A stretch of 64,000 nt of DNA from CAVEFW01 sp963643505 (GCA_963643505.1 CAVIKF010000001.1:124001-188000), one strand, 5' to 3'; shown: positions 16,400 through 24,962, counted from the stretch's first letter. Numbers and translations: made by a program. Notes: generated from the sequence alone by a model not told the origin.

Positions 16400-16735
16400 C
16401 TACAGCTGATCCGTCTTTGGGGCGGGGCTGGCTACTCCGTGGAGATAGCGGGGCTCAACCGTGAAACGAATAGCCGTACGATACTCGCCGTCGATGACGA
16501 TATCGGCAAAAGAAGGAATGCACACGACTTCGATGCCGACAGGAGAGAGAAAACCGCGGGAAATCGCAATGGCTTTGACCGCCTGGTTCACAGCGCCCGC
16601 TCCGACCGCTTGGATTTCGACAAAGACGCCGTCCTTAATCATGCCGGCAATAGCGCCGGCGACGGAAGCCGGGGAGGATTTAGAAGACACCTTGAGGCAT
16701 CCGATAGACGGGGTTTCCTGAGATTGCATTGTCAC
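16400..16735 (-). CDS. spoVS: Stage V sporulation protein S family (SpoVS)
   Basis: Small Alba-like protein of 111 residues. In Bacillus it affects sporulation and division; its biochemical role is unknown and it occurs in many non-sporulating bacteria. Seen: LKVSSKSSPASVAGAIAG, EIQAVGAGAVNQAVKAIAI and CIPSFADIVIDGEYRTAI, the conserved SpoVS blocks. A GTG start at 16735 has AAGGAA seven bases upstream; ATG at 16729 is the alternative. It sits between a GHKL ATPase gene and miaB, as spoVS sits between ymdB and miaB in Bacillus. Confidence 0.93.
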   Translation of the reverse strand: MTMQSQETPSIGCLKVSSKSSPASVAGAIAGMIKDGVFVEIQAVGAGAVNQAVKAIAISRGFLSPVGIEVVCIPSFADIVIDGEYRTAIRFTVEPRYLHGVASPAPKTDQL

Positions 16736-16825
16736 AATTGCGTTCCTTCTGCGAATAAGCTTCGTTTGGTGGTGTAATTAAGCCGTTGTAATTTTATAGG
16801 GTAACCAGCACCTTCGCAAGCCATT

Positions 16826-17953
16826 TCACTCGTCCAAGTTCACAAGCGGTATCGAAATACGTAACGAGCCGTTAACGACCTTCGTCTCAATGGGGACATC
16901 GGGCACCAGATAGTACGCCTCGGCAAGCCCCGAAAAGGAGTCCCGAACCGCCCGCTCGACCAAAGCCATATCCGACGGACGAATCTTGGGCGAACGCCGT
17001 GATCGCTTTAAGGAAGAATCGCGGGGCTTCTCTATTTCGTGCTCATCAGCGCTGTTTGCACCGGCTTGCGCCAACACCATGCGTTCTACGAGATTCGTCA
17101 AAGACAATAGAGGGCAAATCTGGCCATCCATGATACGTCGAGCCGTGCGCGAGGACATCTCGAGACCAAGATCCGCGCACAGAGCAGCGAACTCGTGATC
17201 ATTGCGCGCAAAGCGTAGGCGCTCGACGATAGGAACATCCTCAAGGTTGGGCAACTTCTCGTATCTTGCCTCAGGATGCGAAGCGCAGCTGTTGGCGTAC
17301 ATCGTTGCCGCAATCTCTGCTGGGCTTCCCAAGAACACCTCGGTTGTCTTGCGATGCTCAAGGGCGAACTCGACTGCGGTACGGTTGATGTTGTGGGGAC
17401 CCTTGATAGTGGCCCTCCCCTTCTCAGTAAGGACGACCAAAGGGAATGTCGACTGGTCAACCTTCTCCTTGAGGGTATCGGTGTCGGTCAAAACCGCAAT
17501 AGCAGCACCTAGACCTGGAGCGGAAGAGGCAACGCATGCGCTCTCGCTGTTTACGGAGATGGAGTACAAGGCCATGCCTCGACCATGGACGCCCCATTTA
17601 TCCATATGGATAGTATCAAGTTTGGATGTGACACGTGGCTCGAAGATGAGGTCTTGGTGAGTCGCAGGAATACCAACTCCGTCGTCGATAACGACAATAG
17701 TCCGCTTCGAGGCCGCCTTGGTAGTAGCAAGGTAGATAGTCCGACACTCGGCGTCGCGAGAGTTGCGCAACATCTCGATGACGATGTCCTCACTCGAACG
17801 GATATCCTGGGCAGCCTGTCTGCGCTCCGCCTCGTCGCTACGTAAACGGACGAAGCCATCCCCGAGATCGGCTTCGACTCGGAGATGGCTCGTTTGACAG
17901 ACTTCATCTATAAAGGCGGAGAGAATCTCGCTTGATTCCTCGTTACTTCGCAT
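16826..17953 (-). CDS. GHKL-fold ATPase without a histidine-kinase dimerisation domain
   Basis: A 375-residue protein with an N-terminal GHKL (Bergerat) ATP-binding domain. Seen: N-box E60-N64-D67 (EMLRNSRDA), G1 box DDGVGIP (90-96), and a glycine lid GVHGRGMALYSI (121-132). There is no H-box or phospho-acceptor segment, so it is not an ordinary sensor kinase; MutL/Hsp90-type or anti-sigma-type conformational use of ATP is possible. The second half is unrecognised, with a KRSRRSPK basic patch near residue 310. The frame can be extended to a TTG at 17986, but the ATG at 17953, overlapping the rny stop by 11 bases, is likelier. Location between rny and spoVS suggests work with RNase Y or SpoVS. 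Confidence 0.7.
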   Translation of the reverse strand: MRSNEESSEILSAFIDEVCQTSHLRVEADLGDGFVRLRSDEAERRQAAQDIRSSEDIVIEMLRNSRDAECRTIYLATTKAASKRTIVVIDDGVGIPATHQDLIFEPRVTSKLDTIHMDKWGVHGRGMALYSISVNSESACVASSAPGLGAAIAVLTDTDTLKEKVDQSTFPLVVLTEKGRATIKGPHNINRTAVEFALEHRKTTEVFLGSPAEIAATMYANSCASHPEARYEKLPNLEDVPIVERLRFARNDHEFAALCADLGLEMSSRTARRIMDGQICPLLSLTNLVERMVLAQAGANSADEHEIEKPRDSSLKRSRRSPKIRPSDMALVERAVRDSFSGLAEAYYLVPDVPIETKVVNGSLRISIPLVNLDE

Positions 17954-19568
17954 AGTCGACGGCGCGGCTTTCGCGGATGACGACAACCTTTACCTGGCCG
18001 GGATATTGCATCTCACTTTCAATCTGCTTAGCGATGTCGTGCGCAAGGACCGTGGTGGTGTACTCGTCCACAACCTCAGGCTCAACCATGACGCGAAGCT
18101 CGCGGCCGGCTTGGATAGCGTAGGTACGCTCAACACCCTCGTGGGCATTTGCAATCTCCTCGAGCTTCTCAAGACGCTTGATATAGGCCTCAAGGGATTC
18201 CTTACGGGCGCCAGGACGCGCGGCAGAGACGGCATCAGCGGCTTGCACGAGAACATCAAGGACGCTGTTGGGCTCGACGTCGTTGTGGTGAGCCTCGATA
18301 GCGTGAACGATCTCGGGCCTCTCACCGCATCGACGTGCAAGATCAGCACCGATAACGGCGTGGCTGCCCTCGATCTCGTGGTCGACGGCCTTACCAAGGT
18401 CGTGAAGAAGGCCGGCACGCTTGGCACGAACAGGATCAAGACCAAGCTCGGAGGCCATAACGCCGGCAAGATAGGCAACCTCCAGGGAGTGGTTCAAGAC
18501 GTTTTGACCGTAGGACGTACGATAGCGGAGACGACCGAGGGTCTTGACGAGCTCTGGGTGGAGATCATGGATACCGGTATCAAAGGTGGCCTGTTCGCCA
18601 GCCTCTTGGACGCGTTGGTTGACGTAGGCCGTAGCCTTGTCAAACATCTCCTCGATACGAGCCGGGTGAATACGTCCGTCAGAGATTAGGTTTTCCATCG
18701 TGACGCGACCGATCTCACGACGAACGGGATCAAAACAAGAAATAGTCACACTCTCAGGCGTATCGTCGATGATGAGGTTGGTACCGGTAATCTGCTCAAA
18801 GGAGCGGATGTTACGGCCTTCACGGCCAATGATGCGACCCTTGAGATCATCGTTTGCGATATGGATGGTGGAAACGGTAATCTCAGCGGAGTGGTCTGCG
18901 GCGACGCGCTGGATGGCAAGAGATAGAATCTCGCGCGAGGTCTTATCGGCCTCAGCCTTGGTACGCTGCTCAGCCTCACGGATGATCTCAGCCGATTCGT
19001 GGGTGACCTCGGCGCGGAGGTTGTCGAGGAGCTCCTCCTTTGCCTCCTCGGCAGACATGCCGGCAACCTGCTCAAGTCGTTCATTAATCTCGTCCTCAGC
19101 AGCATCGAGATCGCGCTCGCGATCATCGAGCTTGGATTGGAGAGAAGAAAGCTGGGACTCGCGAGCGTCAAGTGACTCGACACGGCGATCCAAGGACTCC
19201 TCACGTTGGGCGATGCGGCTCTCAGCGACGCGCACCTCACTCATGCGCTCTTTTTTTTCGTCCTCCGCCTGCTTCTTCATGCGGGAAATCTCGTTTTTTG
19301 CCTCAGCAAGCGAAGCCTTGTTCTCAGCCTCGGCGTCCTGCTTCATCCTCAAGACCTCATCCTTGGCCTCAACAAGGGCCTCTTTGCGAAGCGTGTCGGC
19401 AACACGCTCAGCATCCTTGAGACGACTCTCCGCCTCTGCAAGTTTTTGATCTGCCTCTTCTTGGGCCTTCTTCGCAGAGGTACCGCCCATATTACGTGCA
19501 ACGAAATAGGCAGCAACTGCTCCAACAGCAAGGCCAACAACCAAGAAAACGATTGCCATGATATCCAT
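17943..19568 (-). CDS. rny: Ribonuclease Y
   Basis: Membrane-anchored endoribonuclease starting mRNA decay. Seen: an N-terminal membrane helix (AIVFLVVGLAVGAVAAYF), a long Glu/Lys/Ala-rich coiled coil, a KH domain (GRIIGREGRNIRSFE), and an HD domain with HDLGKAVDHEIEGSHA. I place the start at ATG 19568 (541 residues), preceded by GGAGG at six bases; the frame extends to a TTG at 19589 without support. An intrinsic-terminator-like hairpin lies 30 bases upstream of this start. Confidence 0.96.
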   Translation of the reverse strand: MDIMAIVFLVVGLAVGAVAAYFVARNMGGTSAKKAQEEADQKLAEAESRLKDAERVADTLRKEALVEAKDEVLRMKQDAEAENKASLAEAKNEISRMKKQAEDEKKERMSEVRVAESRIAQREESLDRRVESLDARESQLSSLQSKLDDRERDLDAAEDEINERLEQVAGMSAEEAKEELLDNLRAEVTHESAEIIREAEQRTKAEADKTSREILSLAIQRVAADHSAEITVSTIHIANDDLKGRIIGREGRNIRSFEQITGTNLIIDDTPESVTISCFDPVRREIGRVTMENLISDGRIHPARIEEMFDKATAYVNQRVQEAGEQATFDTGIHDLHPELVKTLGRLRYRTSYGQNVLNHSLEVAYLAGVMASELGLDPVRAKRAGLLHDLGKAVDHEIEGSHAVIGADLARRCGERPEIVHAIEAHHNDVEPNSVLDVLVQAADAVSAARPGARKESLEAYIKRLEKLEEIANAHEGVERTYAIQAGRELRVMVEPEVVDEYTTTVLAHDIAKQIESEMQYPGQVKVVVIRESRAVDYAK

Positions 19569-19597
19569 GGATGCCTCCAAATAGTTCAAATAACAAC

Positions 19598-19624
19598 AAA
19601 AAATGCCGCCAAAATGGCAGGCAT
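19598..19624 (-). terminator. Terminator-like hairpin in the rny leader
   Basis: On the minus strand ATGCC-GCCA pairs with TGGC-GGCAT (plus-strand 19603-19624, one bulged base, three-base loop) and is followed by six T. The T-run ends 29 bases before the rny ATG and just before its GGAGG, leaving no room for a promoter in between. Confidence 0.75.
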
Positions 19625-19913
19625 GAGCAAACGAATACGCTTTTAAGTGAAACTCAAAAGATCTTAAATTGTTTTATATAAAAACAATATCCCGAGGGAT
19701 ACGTATACTCAGCACCTGACATTTTACGTCATTTCACAAAGAATAATCACTAAATGAATGAAATAAACGGTGAGGAATTAATAAGACGAGTTGGTTGACC
19801 CTGAAATGGGCAGATGCAACTTGTCACATTCATCACTATTCGCCAATCACGAAATATTCACAAACGTCGAGCCCCATAAACCAAAAAACGAAAGCAACCC
19901 CCCTCGCTTGGCA
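19625..19913. other. AT-rich leader/intergenic region between recX and rny
   Basis: About 290 bases without a gene. It holds an AT-only hairpin (ATTGTTTT/AAAACAAT, about 19669-19688) and a short perfect hairpin TATCCC-GA-GGGATA just beyond. The rny promoter should lie here, since the leader hairpin blocks a closer position, but no strong -35/-10 pair stands out. Confidence 0.5.
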
Positions 19914-20465
19914 CTACTCCTGTTCTCCAGCCCAATGCTTTGCTGCACGAAACGCTATCTCGGTGGAATATCCGTTCCTCACAAGTTTTTGGTAGGCTCC
20001 CCTAAAGGGATCCCTCGATCGGGAAGGCTTCCGACTCAACAATGCGAGCGCACGGTCGTACTCCCCCCTCCCCTCAAGCTCCAGATACATATCAGGCCAC
20101 CCAGGGACACCAAGGACATCGATACCAAACCCTTGGAGGTCCGATACGATGCATTTCACACCCTTGCCCTTCCTCACGAGAGATCTGATGCGGGAATCGG
20201 CAAAACGCATATCGTCCACCAGACCACAGGACGTGGCACGACCAATGGCCGCCTCTATCTCATTTGCCTCAAAACCCTCTTCGAACAACCTCGCCCGTAT
20301 CTCTGAACAGGTTCGATCTCTAAAAGAGGAAAGTCGAACGATGCGAGAAAACGCATCTTCACCCGCCTCTCTTCGCTCGCCCGACTCCAATTTGTCTGCC
20401 GGGGCGCACTCCATCGCAGCAATGGCCTCACGCAATTCAGCGATTTTATTTGCCCGGTAGTCCAC
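19914..20465 (-). CDS. recX: RecX regulatory protein
   Basis: Binds RecA filaments and limits RecA activity. Seen: 183 residues, mostly helical, with the RecX repeat signature (AFSRIVRLSSFRDRTCSEIRARLFEEGF, shown here by its FRDRTCSEIRARL core, and GLVDDMRFADSRIRSLVRKGKG). The GTG start directly abuts the recA stop, so the two are cotranscribed and probably coupled, the usual arrangement. Confidence 0.9.
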   Translation of the reverse strand: MDYRANKIAELREAIAAMECAPADKLESGERREAGEDAFSRIVRLSSFRDRTCSEIRARLFEEGFEANEIEAAIGRATSCGLVDDMRFADSRIRSLVRKGKGVKCIVSDLQGFGIDVLGVPGWPDMYLELEGRGEYDRALALLSRKPSRSRDPFRGAYQKLVRNGYSTEIAFRAAKHWAGEQE

Positions 20466-21524
20466 TTAACGCTTCTTTCCAGGCTTAGCTACAGGAGTAA
20501 CAGCATCTGCTTCTTCTTGGGTACGGGAGATGACAGGGATGCCGTAGTGATCCCGCACCTTAACCTCAAGCTCATCGCGAAGATCCGGGTTGTCCCGAAG
20601 CGTGTTCTTTGCAGCCTCACGACCTTGGCCAAGACGCTCCTCTCCGTAGGTATACCAGGCACCGCTCTTCTTCGCAACGCCCGCCTCGACCGCCATGTCG
20701 ATAATGCAGCCTTCCTTTGAGATTCCCTCGCCGTACATGAGGTCGAACTCCGCTTGGCGGAAAGGAGGCGCAACCTTGTTCTTCACAACCTTTGCACGAA
20801 CGCGGTTGCCAACAACGTCGCCATCCTTCTTGATCGAGTCGATACGGCGAATATCGATACGAACGCTCGAGAAGAATTTCAGAGCACGGCCACCGGTGGT
20901 TGTCTCGGGGTTGCCAAACATAACGCCGATTTTCTCGCGCAGCTGATTGATAAAGATACAGGTGGTATTGGACTTAGAAAGAGAGCCTGCAAGCTTACGA
21001 AGCGCTTGGGACATCAAACGCGCTTGAAGTCCTACCGTGGTGTCACCTATCTCTCCCTCGATCTCAGCACGAGGAACCAAGGCAGCTACGGAATCAATAA
21101 CGACGACATCGATCGCCCCCGAGCGGACAAGCATGTCACAGATCTCAAGTCCTTGCTCACCCGTATCAGGTTGGGAAATAAGCATCTCGTCGATATCGAC
21201 ACCCAGACGCGCCGCATACACCGGATCCAACGCATGCTCCGCATCGATAAAGGCAGCAATACCTCCCATTGCCTGGGCCTCCGCTACGATTTGGAGCGCA
21301 AGTGTCGTTTTGCCGCTCGACTCAGGCCCGTAGATCTCGATGATACGCCCACGGGGTACGCCACCAATACCCAAAGCGGCATCAAGGGGCAACGCGCCGG
21401 TTGGGATCGCGCCGATATTTAGGGAAGTCGCGTCCTCGCCAAGTTTCATAATCGAGCCCTTACCGAACTTGCCCTCAATCTGGTCGGTCGTGACCTTAAG
21501 CATCTTAAGCTTATCTTCGTTCAT
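20466..21524 (-). CDS. recA: RecA recombinase
   Basis: Strand-exchange ATPase and SOS co-protease. Seen: P-loop GPESSGKTT (66-74), Walker B VVIDSVAALVPRAE, the L2 loop and the family signature ALKFFSSVRIDIRR. Length 352. The ATG has AAAGGAA upstream. Its promoter contains a LexA-type box between -35 and -10. Confidence 0.99.
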   Translation of the reverse strand: MNEDKLKMLKVTTDQIEGKFGKGSIMKLGEDATSLNIGAIPTGALPLDAALGIGGVPRGRIIEIYGPESSGKTTLALQIVAEAQAMGGIAAFIDAEHALDPVYAARLGVDIDEMLISQPDTGEQGLEICDMLVRSGAIDVVVIDSVAALVPRAEIEGEIGDTTVGLQARLMSQALRKLAGSLSKSNTTCIFINQLREKIGVMFGNPETTTGGRALKFFSSVRIDIRRIDSIKKDGDVVGNRVRAKVVKNKVAPPFRQAEFDLMYGEGISKEGCIIDMAVEAGVAKKSGAWYTYGEERLGQGREAAKNTLRDNPDLRDELEVKVRDHYGIPVISRTQEEADAVTPVAKPGKKR

Positions 21525-21556
21525 GAAGATTCCTTTCTATAGCGTTGCCTTTCATC

Positions 21557-21584
21557 ATTATACGAACATACGTTTGTTAGTCAA
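21557..21584 (-). promoter_or_regulatory. recA promoter
   Basis: On the minus strand TTGACT (21584-21579), a 16-base spacer and a perfect TATAAT (21562-21557), about 30 bases ahead of the recA ATG. The spacer carries a LexA box. Confidence 0.85.
21564..21575. promoter_or_regulatory. LexA box in the recA promoter
   Basis: GAACATACGTTT, one mismatch from GAAC-N4-GTTC, lies wholly inside the promoter spacer, so bound LexA would block RNA polymerase. Confidence 0.8.
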
Positions 21585-21603
21585 CTTCTTTTCGCGAAAA
21601 ATA

Positions 21604-21615
21604 GAATATTTGTTC
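21604..21615. promoter_or_regulatory. Second LexA-like box upstream of recA
   Basis: GAATATTTGTTC, one mismatch from the core, is centred 40 bases upstream of the promoter box. Confidence 0.5.
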
Positions 21616-21981
21616 GCGATAGTAGCTTAGCTTTTCCTTGTTATCCCGAACAACCATCATCTCTTCCGTTTATGCAGCACCCTATACCGATTTCAGTCAA
21701 CGAACTATCAGGCCCCTATCCGGTCTAGGCCCAGCTGTTTGTCTAAACCCTGTCAGGTTCTTGTACCGAATTACTTCCTTTTTTCTCAAGCATGCGTCAC
21801 AAACATGTACCACAAGCAAGCGTCACAATTCAACGAGCCCTACACGCTAAGAAGCCCTGTTACCACAAGTCAGCAACAGGGTTTCATAACAGAGCTCTCT
21901 CCTTGCTATATCGGATGTTCGTTGAAAAGACAGCCGACGATCATCACCGAGACGCAAAGCATTGTCAAGATCCAGGCTGCG
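21616..21981. other. Intergenic region between pgsA-cinA and recA
   Basis: About 365 bases without a convincing gene. Contents: a hairpin CCCTGTT (21855-21861) with AACAGGG (21875-21881), a likely terminator of the pgsA-cinA gene though its T-run is poor; and a 16-base direct repeat, CAAGCATGCGTCACAA (21787-21802) and CAAGCAAGCGTCACAA (21813-21828), period 26, of unknown function. Plus-strand frames here have no ribosome sites. Confidence 0.55.
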
Positions 21982-23118
21982 TTACCGAGACACGCACGCA
22001 AGCAGCTCCTCGAGGGCGGCCTTGGTGGTACGACGGCGTACCTCTTCGCGATCTCCCCCGAAGTGGCACTCATAAGCGGAGACTCCCTCAGGTGTAGCGA
22101 TGCCCATCCATACCGTGCCTACCGGCTTACCCGGTTCCTCGCCGCCCGGTCCCGCAATTCCGGTCACTGCAACGACGTAATCCGCGCCCGTTGCAGCTTT
22201 GCATCCTTTGGCCATCTGCTCAGCAACGGTAGAACAAACGGCGCCCTCTAAAGCAAGCACCTCTCCGGAAACTCCGAGAACGTGCTCTTTAACATCGAAA
22301 GTGTACGACACGACACCGCCCTTGACCACGGCAGAGCTGCCAGGAATGGCGGTGAGATGCTCGCTGATCATGCCACCCGTCAGACTCTCAGCCGTAGCGA
22401 CACTCGCCTCCACATCGATACAGGCACCGACAACCTTGGCGGCCAACTCGTCGAGCGCGCCATCGTCAACCAAATCCTCAACTGATGGCTCGGACGCAGG
22501 TCCGATATGCAGCACAGGCATGCATTTCACGAAGTAGTCCACCATGGAGACGACAGTGAGAACAACGGCGACAATCATGAAAAGCCACGCCAAGACATAC
22601 CAAGGGCTTTCCGGCGAAGTCACATGAAGGCAGACGTCCTTCACGAGAAACAGGACGATCGCAATGATCTGGGTCACGGTCTTTGCCTTGCCATACCAGC
22701 TCGCGGCTATGACCGCACCTTCGGTCGCAGCGATCATACGAAGACCAGAGACGATAAACTCGCGCGTCAAGATCACAAGTGCAATCCAAGACGGAAGGAC
22801 CGAGAGCTCTGTCAGGGCAAGCAGGGCAGCCGCAACAAGAATCTTATCAGCCAAGGGATCGACAAACTTGCCAAAGGTCGTCACTTCGTTTCGGCTGCGT
22901 GCAAGATAACCGTCAACGCTATCGGTGGCGGCCAAAAGCACAAACAGGAACACGGCGACCCAAGGCTTCAACTCCTCCAGAACGGGAAATTGGGGAAACC
23001 AAAGGGGCCATGGCGACAAAAGCGCTACGACAAAAATGGGTACGCCGAGGATACGAGCACATGTCACAACATTCGCAGGTGTCCAAAGCGTAGCGTTTTG
23101 AGAGTCCTTTGAGGTCAT
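21982..23118 (-). CDS. pgsA: PgsA-CinA fusion: phosphatidylglycerophosphate synthase plus nicotinamide-nucleotide amidase domain
   Basis: One frame joins two normally separate proteins. Residues 1-205: CDP-alcohol phosphatidyltransferase of PgsA type, with TPANVVTCARILGVP and the catalytic DSVDGYLAR...GKFVDPLAD motif (D66, D69, D87, D91) and about five or six membrane helices; it makes phosphatidylglycerophosphate. After a membrane helix and linker (to about 220), residues 225-378 are a CinA C-terminal domain (ATAESLTGG, GSSAVVKGGVVSY, VTGIAGPGG), a deamidase of nicotinamide mononucleotide. pgsA and cinA are neighbours in many Gram-positive bacteria, so a loss of the gene boundary is plausible. 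The N-terminal CinA half (COG1058) is missing. Start overlaps rimO by four bases. Confidence 0.9.
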   Translation of the reverse strand: MTSKDSQNATLWTPANVVTCARILGVPIFVVALLSPWPLWFPQFPVLEELKPWVAVFLFVLLAATDSVDGYLARSRNEVTTFGKFVDPLADKILVAAALLALTELSVLPSWIALVILTREFIVSGLRMIAATEGAVIAASWYGKAKTVTQIIAIVLFLVKDVCLHVTSPESPWYVLAWLFMIVAVVLTVVSMVDYFVKCMPVLHIGPASEPSVEDLVDDGALDELAAKVVGACIDVEASVATAESLTGGMISEHLTAIPGSSAVVKGGVVSYTFDVKEHVLGVSGEVLALEGAVCSTVAEQMAKGCKAATGADYVVAVTGIAGPGGEEPGKPVGTVWMGIATPEGVSAYECHFGGDREEVRRRTTKAALEELLACVSR

Positions 23119-24440
23119 TCCACCTCAACCTCCATCTCGTAGAACAGCGTATCGATAATGGTTGCATCGACAATTTGACCAGGCACGCCACCGTCCAGGT
23201 AGGTACTACCGTCAACATCAGGCGCTTGGCTCAGGGCGCGACCGTAGAGTTGGCCATCTTCCTCGAAACCCTCCACCAAAACTTGGGTCTTTGAGCCGAT
23301 ACGCTCGGAGATGTGGGCGGTGCAGGCGGCGTCCGCAAGGTCACGCAATTGTTGGGCGCGCTCCCGTTTCTCCTCGTCGTCAATCTGATCAGGCAATTCG
23401 GCCGCCTTCGTCCCCTCTTCCCGCGAGTAGGCGAAAACACCTATGTAATCGAACTCGCATTCAGAGACAAAGTCGCAAAGTTCCTCAAACTCCTCGTCGG
23501 TCTCACCAGGGTATCCTGCGATAAGCGTGGTGCGTAACGTGATCCCGGGGACCGTCTCGCGGATATGACCTATAAGCTCCTCAAACCGTACCCGGGAACC
23601 TCGGCGGTTCATGCTGCGAAGAATCCTCTCGCATACATGTTGGAACGGGATGTCGAGGTAATTGGTAATGTTGTCATGGGAGCGCATGACCTCGAGAAAC
23701 TCGTCGGTAATCCCCTCAGGTTGCAGATACATGACGCGAAACCACGTCTGGGGAAATGCAACAGCCAAAGAGCGCATGAGCCAAGACAAGGAGCTTGGAG
23801 TCTCGAAGTCTGTGCCCCAACGACCGGTGTCTTGCGCGATCAGGACGACCTCGCGAACGCCGTTTTCCACGGCAGTGGCAACATGCTCCCGAATCGTGTC
23901 GTAGGTGAAGCTGTGGTAGCGGCCACGGATATAGGGAATGGTGCAATAGGCACAAAAGCGGTCACATCCATCGCTGATCTTCACATAGCTGGAATACGGA
24001 CCGGCGGTTGGATGATAATCGGAAGACCCCGCGCCCGCAGGACCGACAAGCCCCTCCAAAAGAGCAACGATATCGTCTTCCTTACTGCAAGGCAAAAATG
24101 CGGACGCCTCTGTGACCTCGGCCTCAAGTTCCTCCCCGTAACGCGCAGGCATGCACCCGGCAACGATGACCTTCGCTTCGCCCGAGGCAAAACGAGGAAG
24201 ACCTGCGACCTGGAATATCATGTCGAGGCTCTCCTCGGTCGCATCCTGGATGAAGGAACAGGTATTGATGATGACCGCGTCTGCATCCTCCGCCTCGTCG
24301 ATGACACGATAACCGGCGCGCTGAACTTTTTCCTTCATGTTTGCGGAGTCAACTTCGTTTTTCGCGCATCCCATGGTGATAAAGGACACGCAAGGCGCAA
24401 AGGTCTCAGGAGAGGCGATTTCAATATCGTGCAACGTCAT
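23115..24440 (-). CDS. rimO: Ribosomal protein S12 methylthiotransferase RimO
   Basis: Radical SAM enzyme that methylthiolates an aspartate of ribosomal protein S12. Seen: UPF0004 domain with MGCAKNEVDSA (C25), a second cysteine in INTCSF and a third in AGCMPARY, the radical SAM motif CDRFCAYC, and a C-terminal TRAM domain. CAKNxVDSE-type sequence after the first cysteine separates it from MiaB, which is also present. Length 441 is typical. Start and stop overlap or abut neighbours, pointing to an operon with pgsA-cinA. Confidence 0.95.
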   Translation of the reverse strand: MTLHDIEIASPETFAPCVSFITMGCAKNEVDSANMKEKVQRAGYRVIDEAEDADAVIINTCSFIQDATEESLDMIFQVAGLPRFASGEAKVIVAGCMPARYGEELEAEVTEASAFLPCSKEDDIVALLEGLVGPAGAGSSDYHPTAGPYSSYVKISDGCDRFCAYCTIPYIRGRYHSFTYDTIREHVATAVENGVREVVLIAQDTGRWGTDFETPSSLSWLMRSLAVAFPQTWFRVMYLQPEGITDEFLEVMRSHDNITNYLDIPFQHVCERILRSMNRRGSRVRFEELIGHIRETVPGITLRTTLIAGYPGETDEEFEELCDFVSECEFDYIGVFAYSREEGTKAAELPDQIDDEEKRERAQQLRDLADAACTAHISERIGSKTQVLVEGFEEDGQLYGRALSQAPDVDGSTYLDGGVPGQIVDATIIDTLFYEMEVEVE

Positions 24441-24464
24441 AGTTTCGACGGAATCCTCAATAGA

Positions 24465-24962
24465 TTAGCGGTAGTTCGTATATTGCAAGGGTTGGCCATA
24501 GTCCTGGCCCTTAAGAAATGCGATGACCTCTTGGAGCACATCGCGGGAAGGGCTGGAGACACGCAACTTGTCGTCCTCAATGGCAACCTTGCACTTAAGC
24601 TTTTGGGCCTTGATGTCCTTGGAGATCCTGCTCGCCACTTCCTTCTCGATCCCATCCACGATACTCGCTGTGACACGGACGCTTTGGCCAGTGGCAGCAA
24701 CAGGCTTTCCCCACTTCAGAGCGCCAAGCTCGATGCCGCGTTTGAGTATCTTGGTCTCAAGGACGTCACGAACCTGTTTGGCGACAAAGTCCGCAGGAGC
24801 CGCAATAGTGATGCTTTTAGCCTGCTTGTCAAGGGTGATGGTGGCACCCGATCCCTTGAGGTCGTAACGTTGGGTCAGCTCTCTCTTTGTCTGTTGGAAG
24901 GCGTTGTCCACCTCTTGCATGTCGACGCTGGAAACAACATCAAAGCTCGCATCCTTGGCCAT
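24465..24962 (-). CDS. YajQ family nucleotide-binding protein
   Basis: YajQ-family proteins (165 residues here) carry two RNP-like ferredoxin folds; some bind cyclic di-GMP. Seen: the N-terminal SFDVVSSVDMQEVDNAFQQT block, RYDLKGSGATI and QVRDVLETKILKRGI, and the terminal QPLQYTNYR. AAAGGAATGTCTC precedes the ATG. The HD-GYP gene at 2441-4270 is the only other c-di-GMP-related gene in the window. A role in this organism is not evident. Confidence 0.92.
   Translation of the reverse strand: MAKDASFDVVSSVDMQEVDNAFQQTKRELTQRYDLKGSGATITLDKQAKSITIAAPADFVAKQVRDVLETKILKRGIELGALKWGKPVAATGQSVRVTASIVDGIEKEVASRISKDIKAQKLKCKVAIEDDKLRVSSPSRDVLQEVIAFLKGQDYGQPLQYTNYR

Noticed and set aside
18700..19449. Ser/Arg-rich 249-codon plus-strand frame
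   Set aside because: Shadow of the RNase Y coiled coil; its Ser richness comes from complementing the Glu/Lys/Ala codons.
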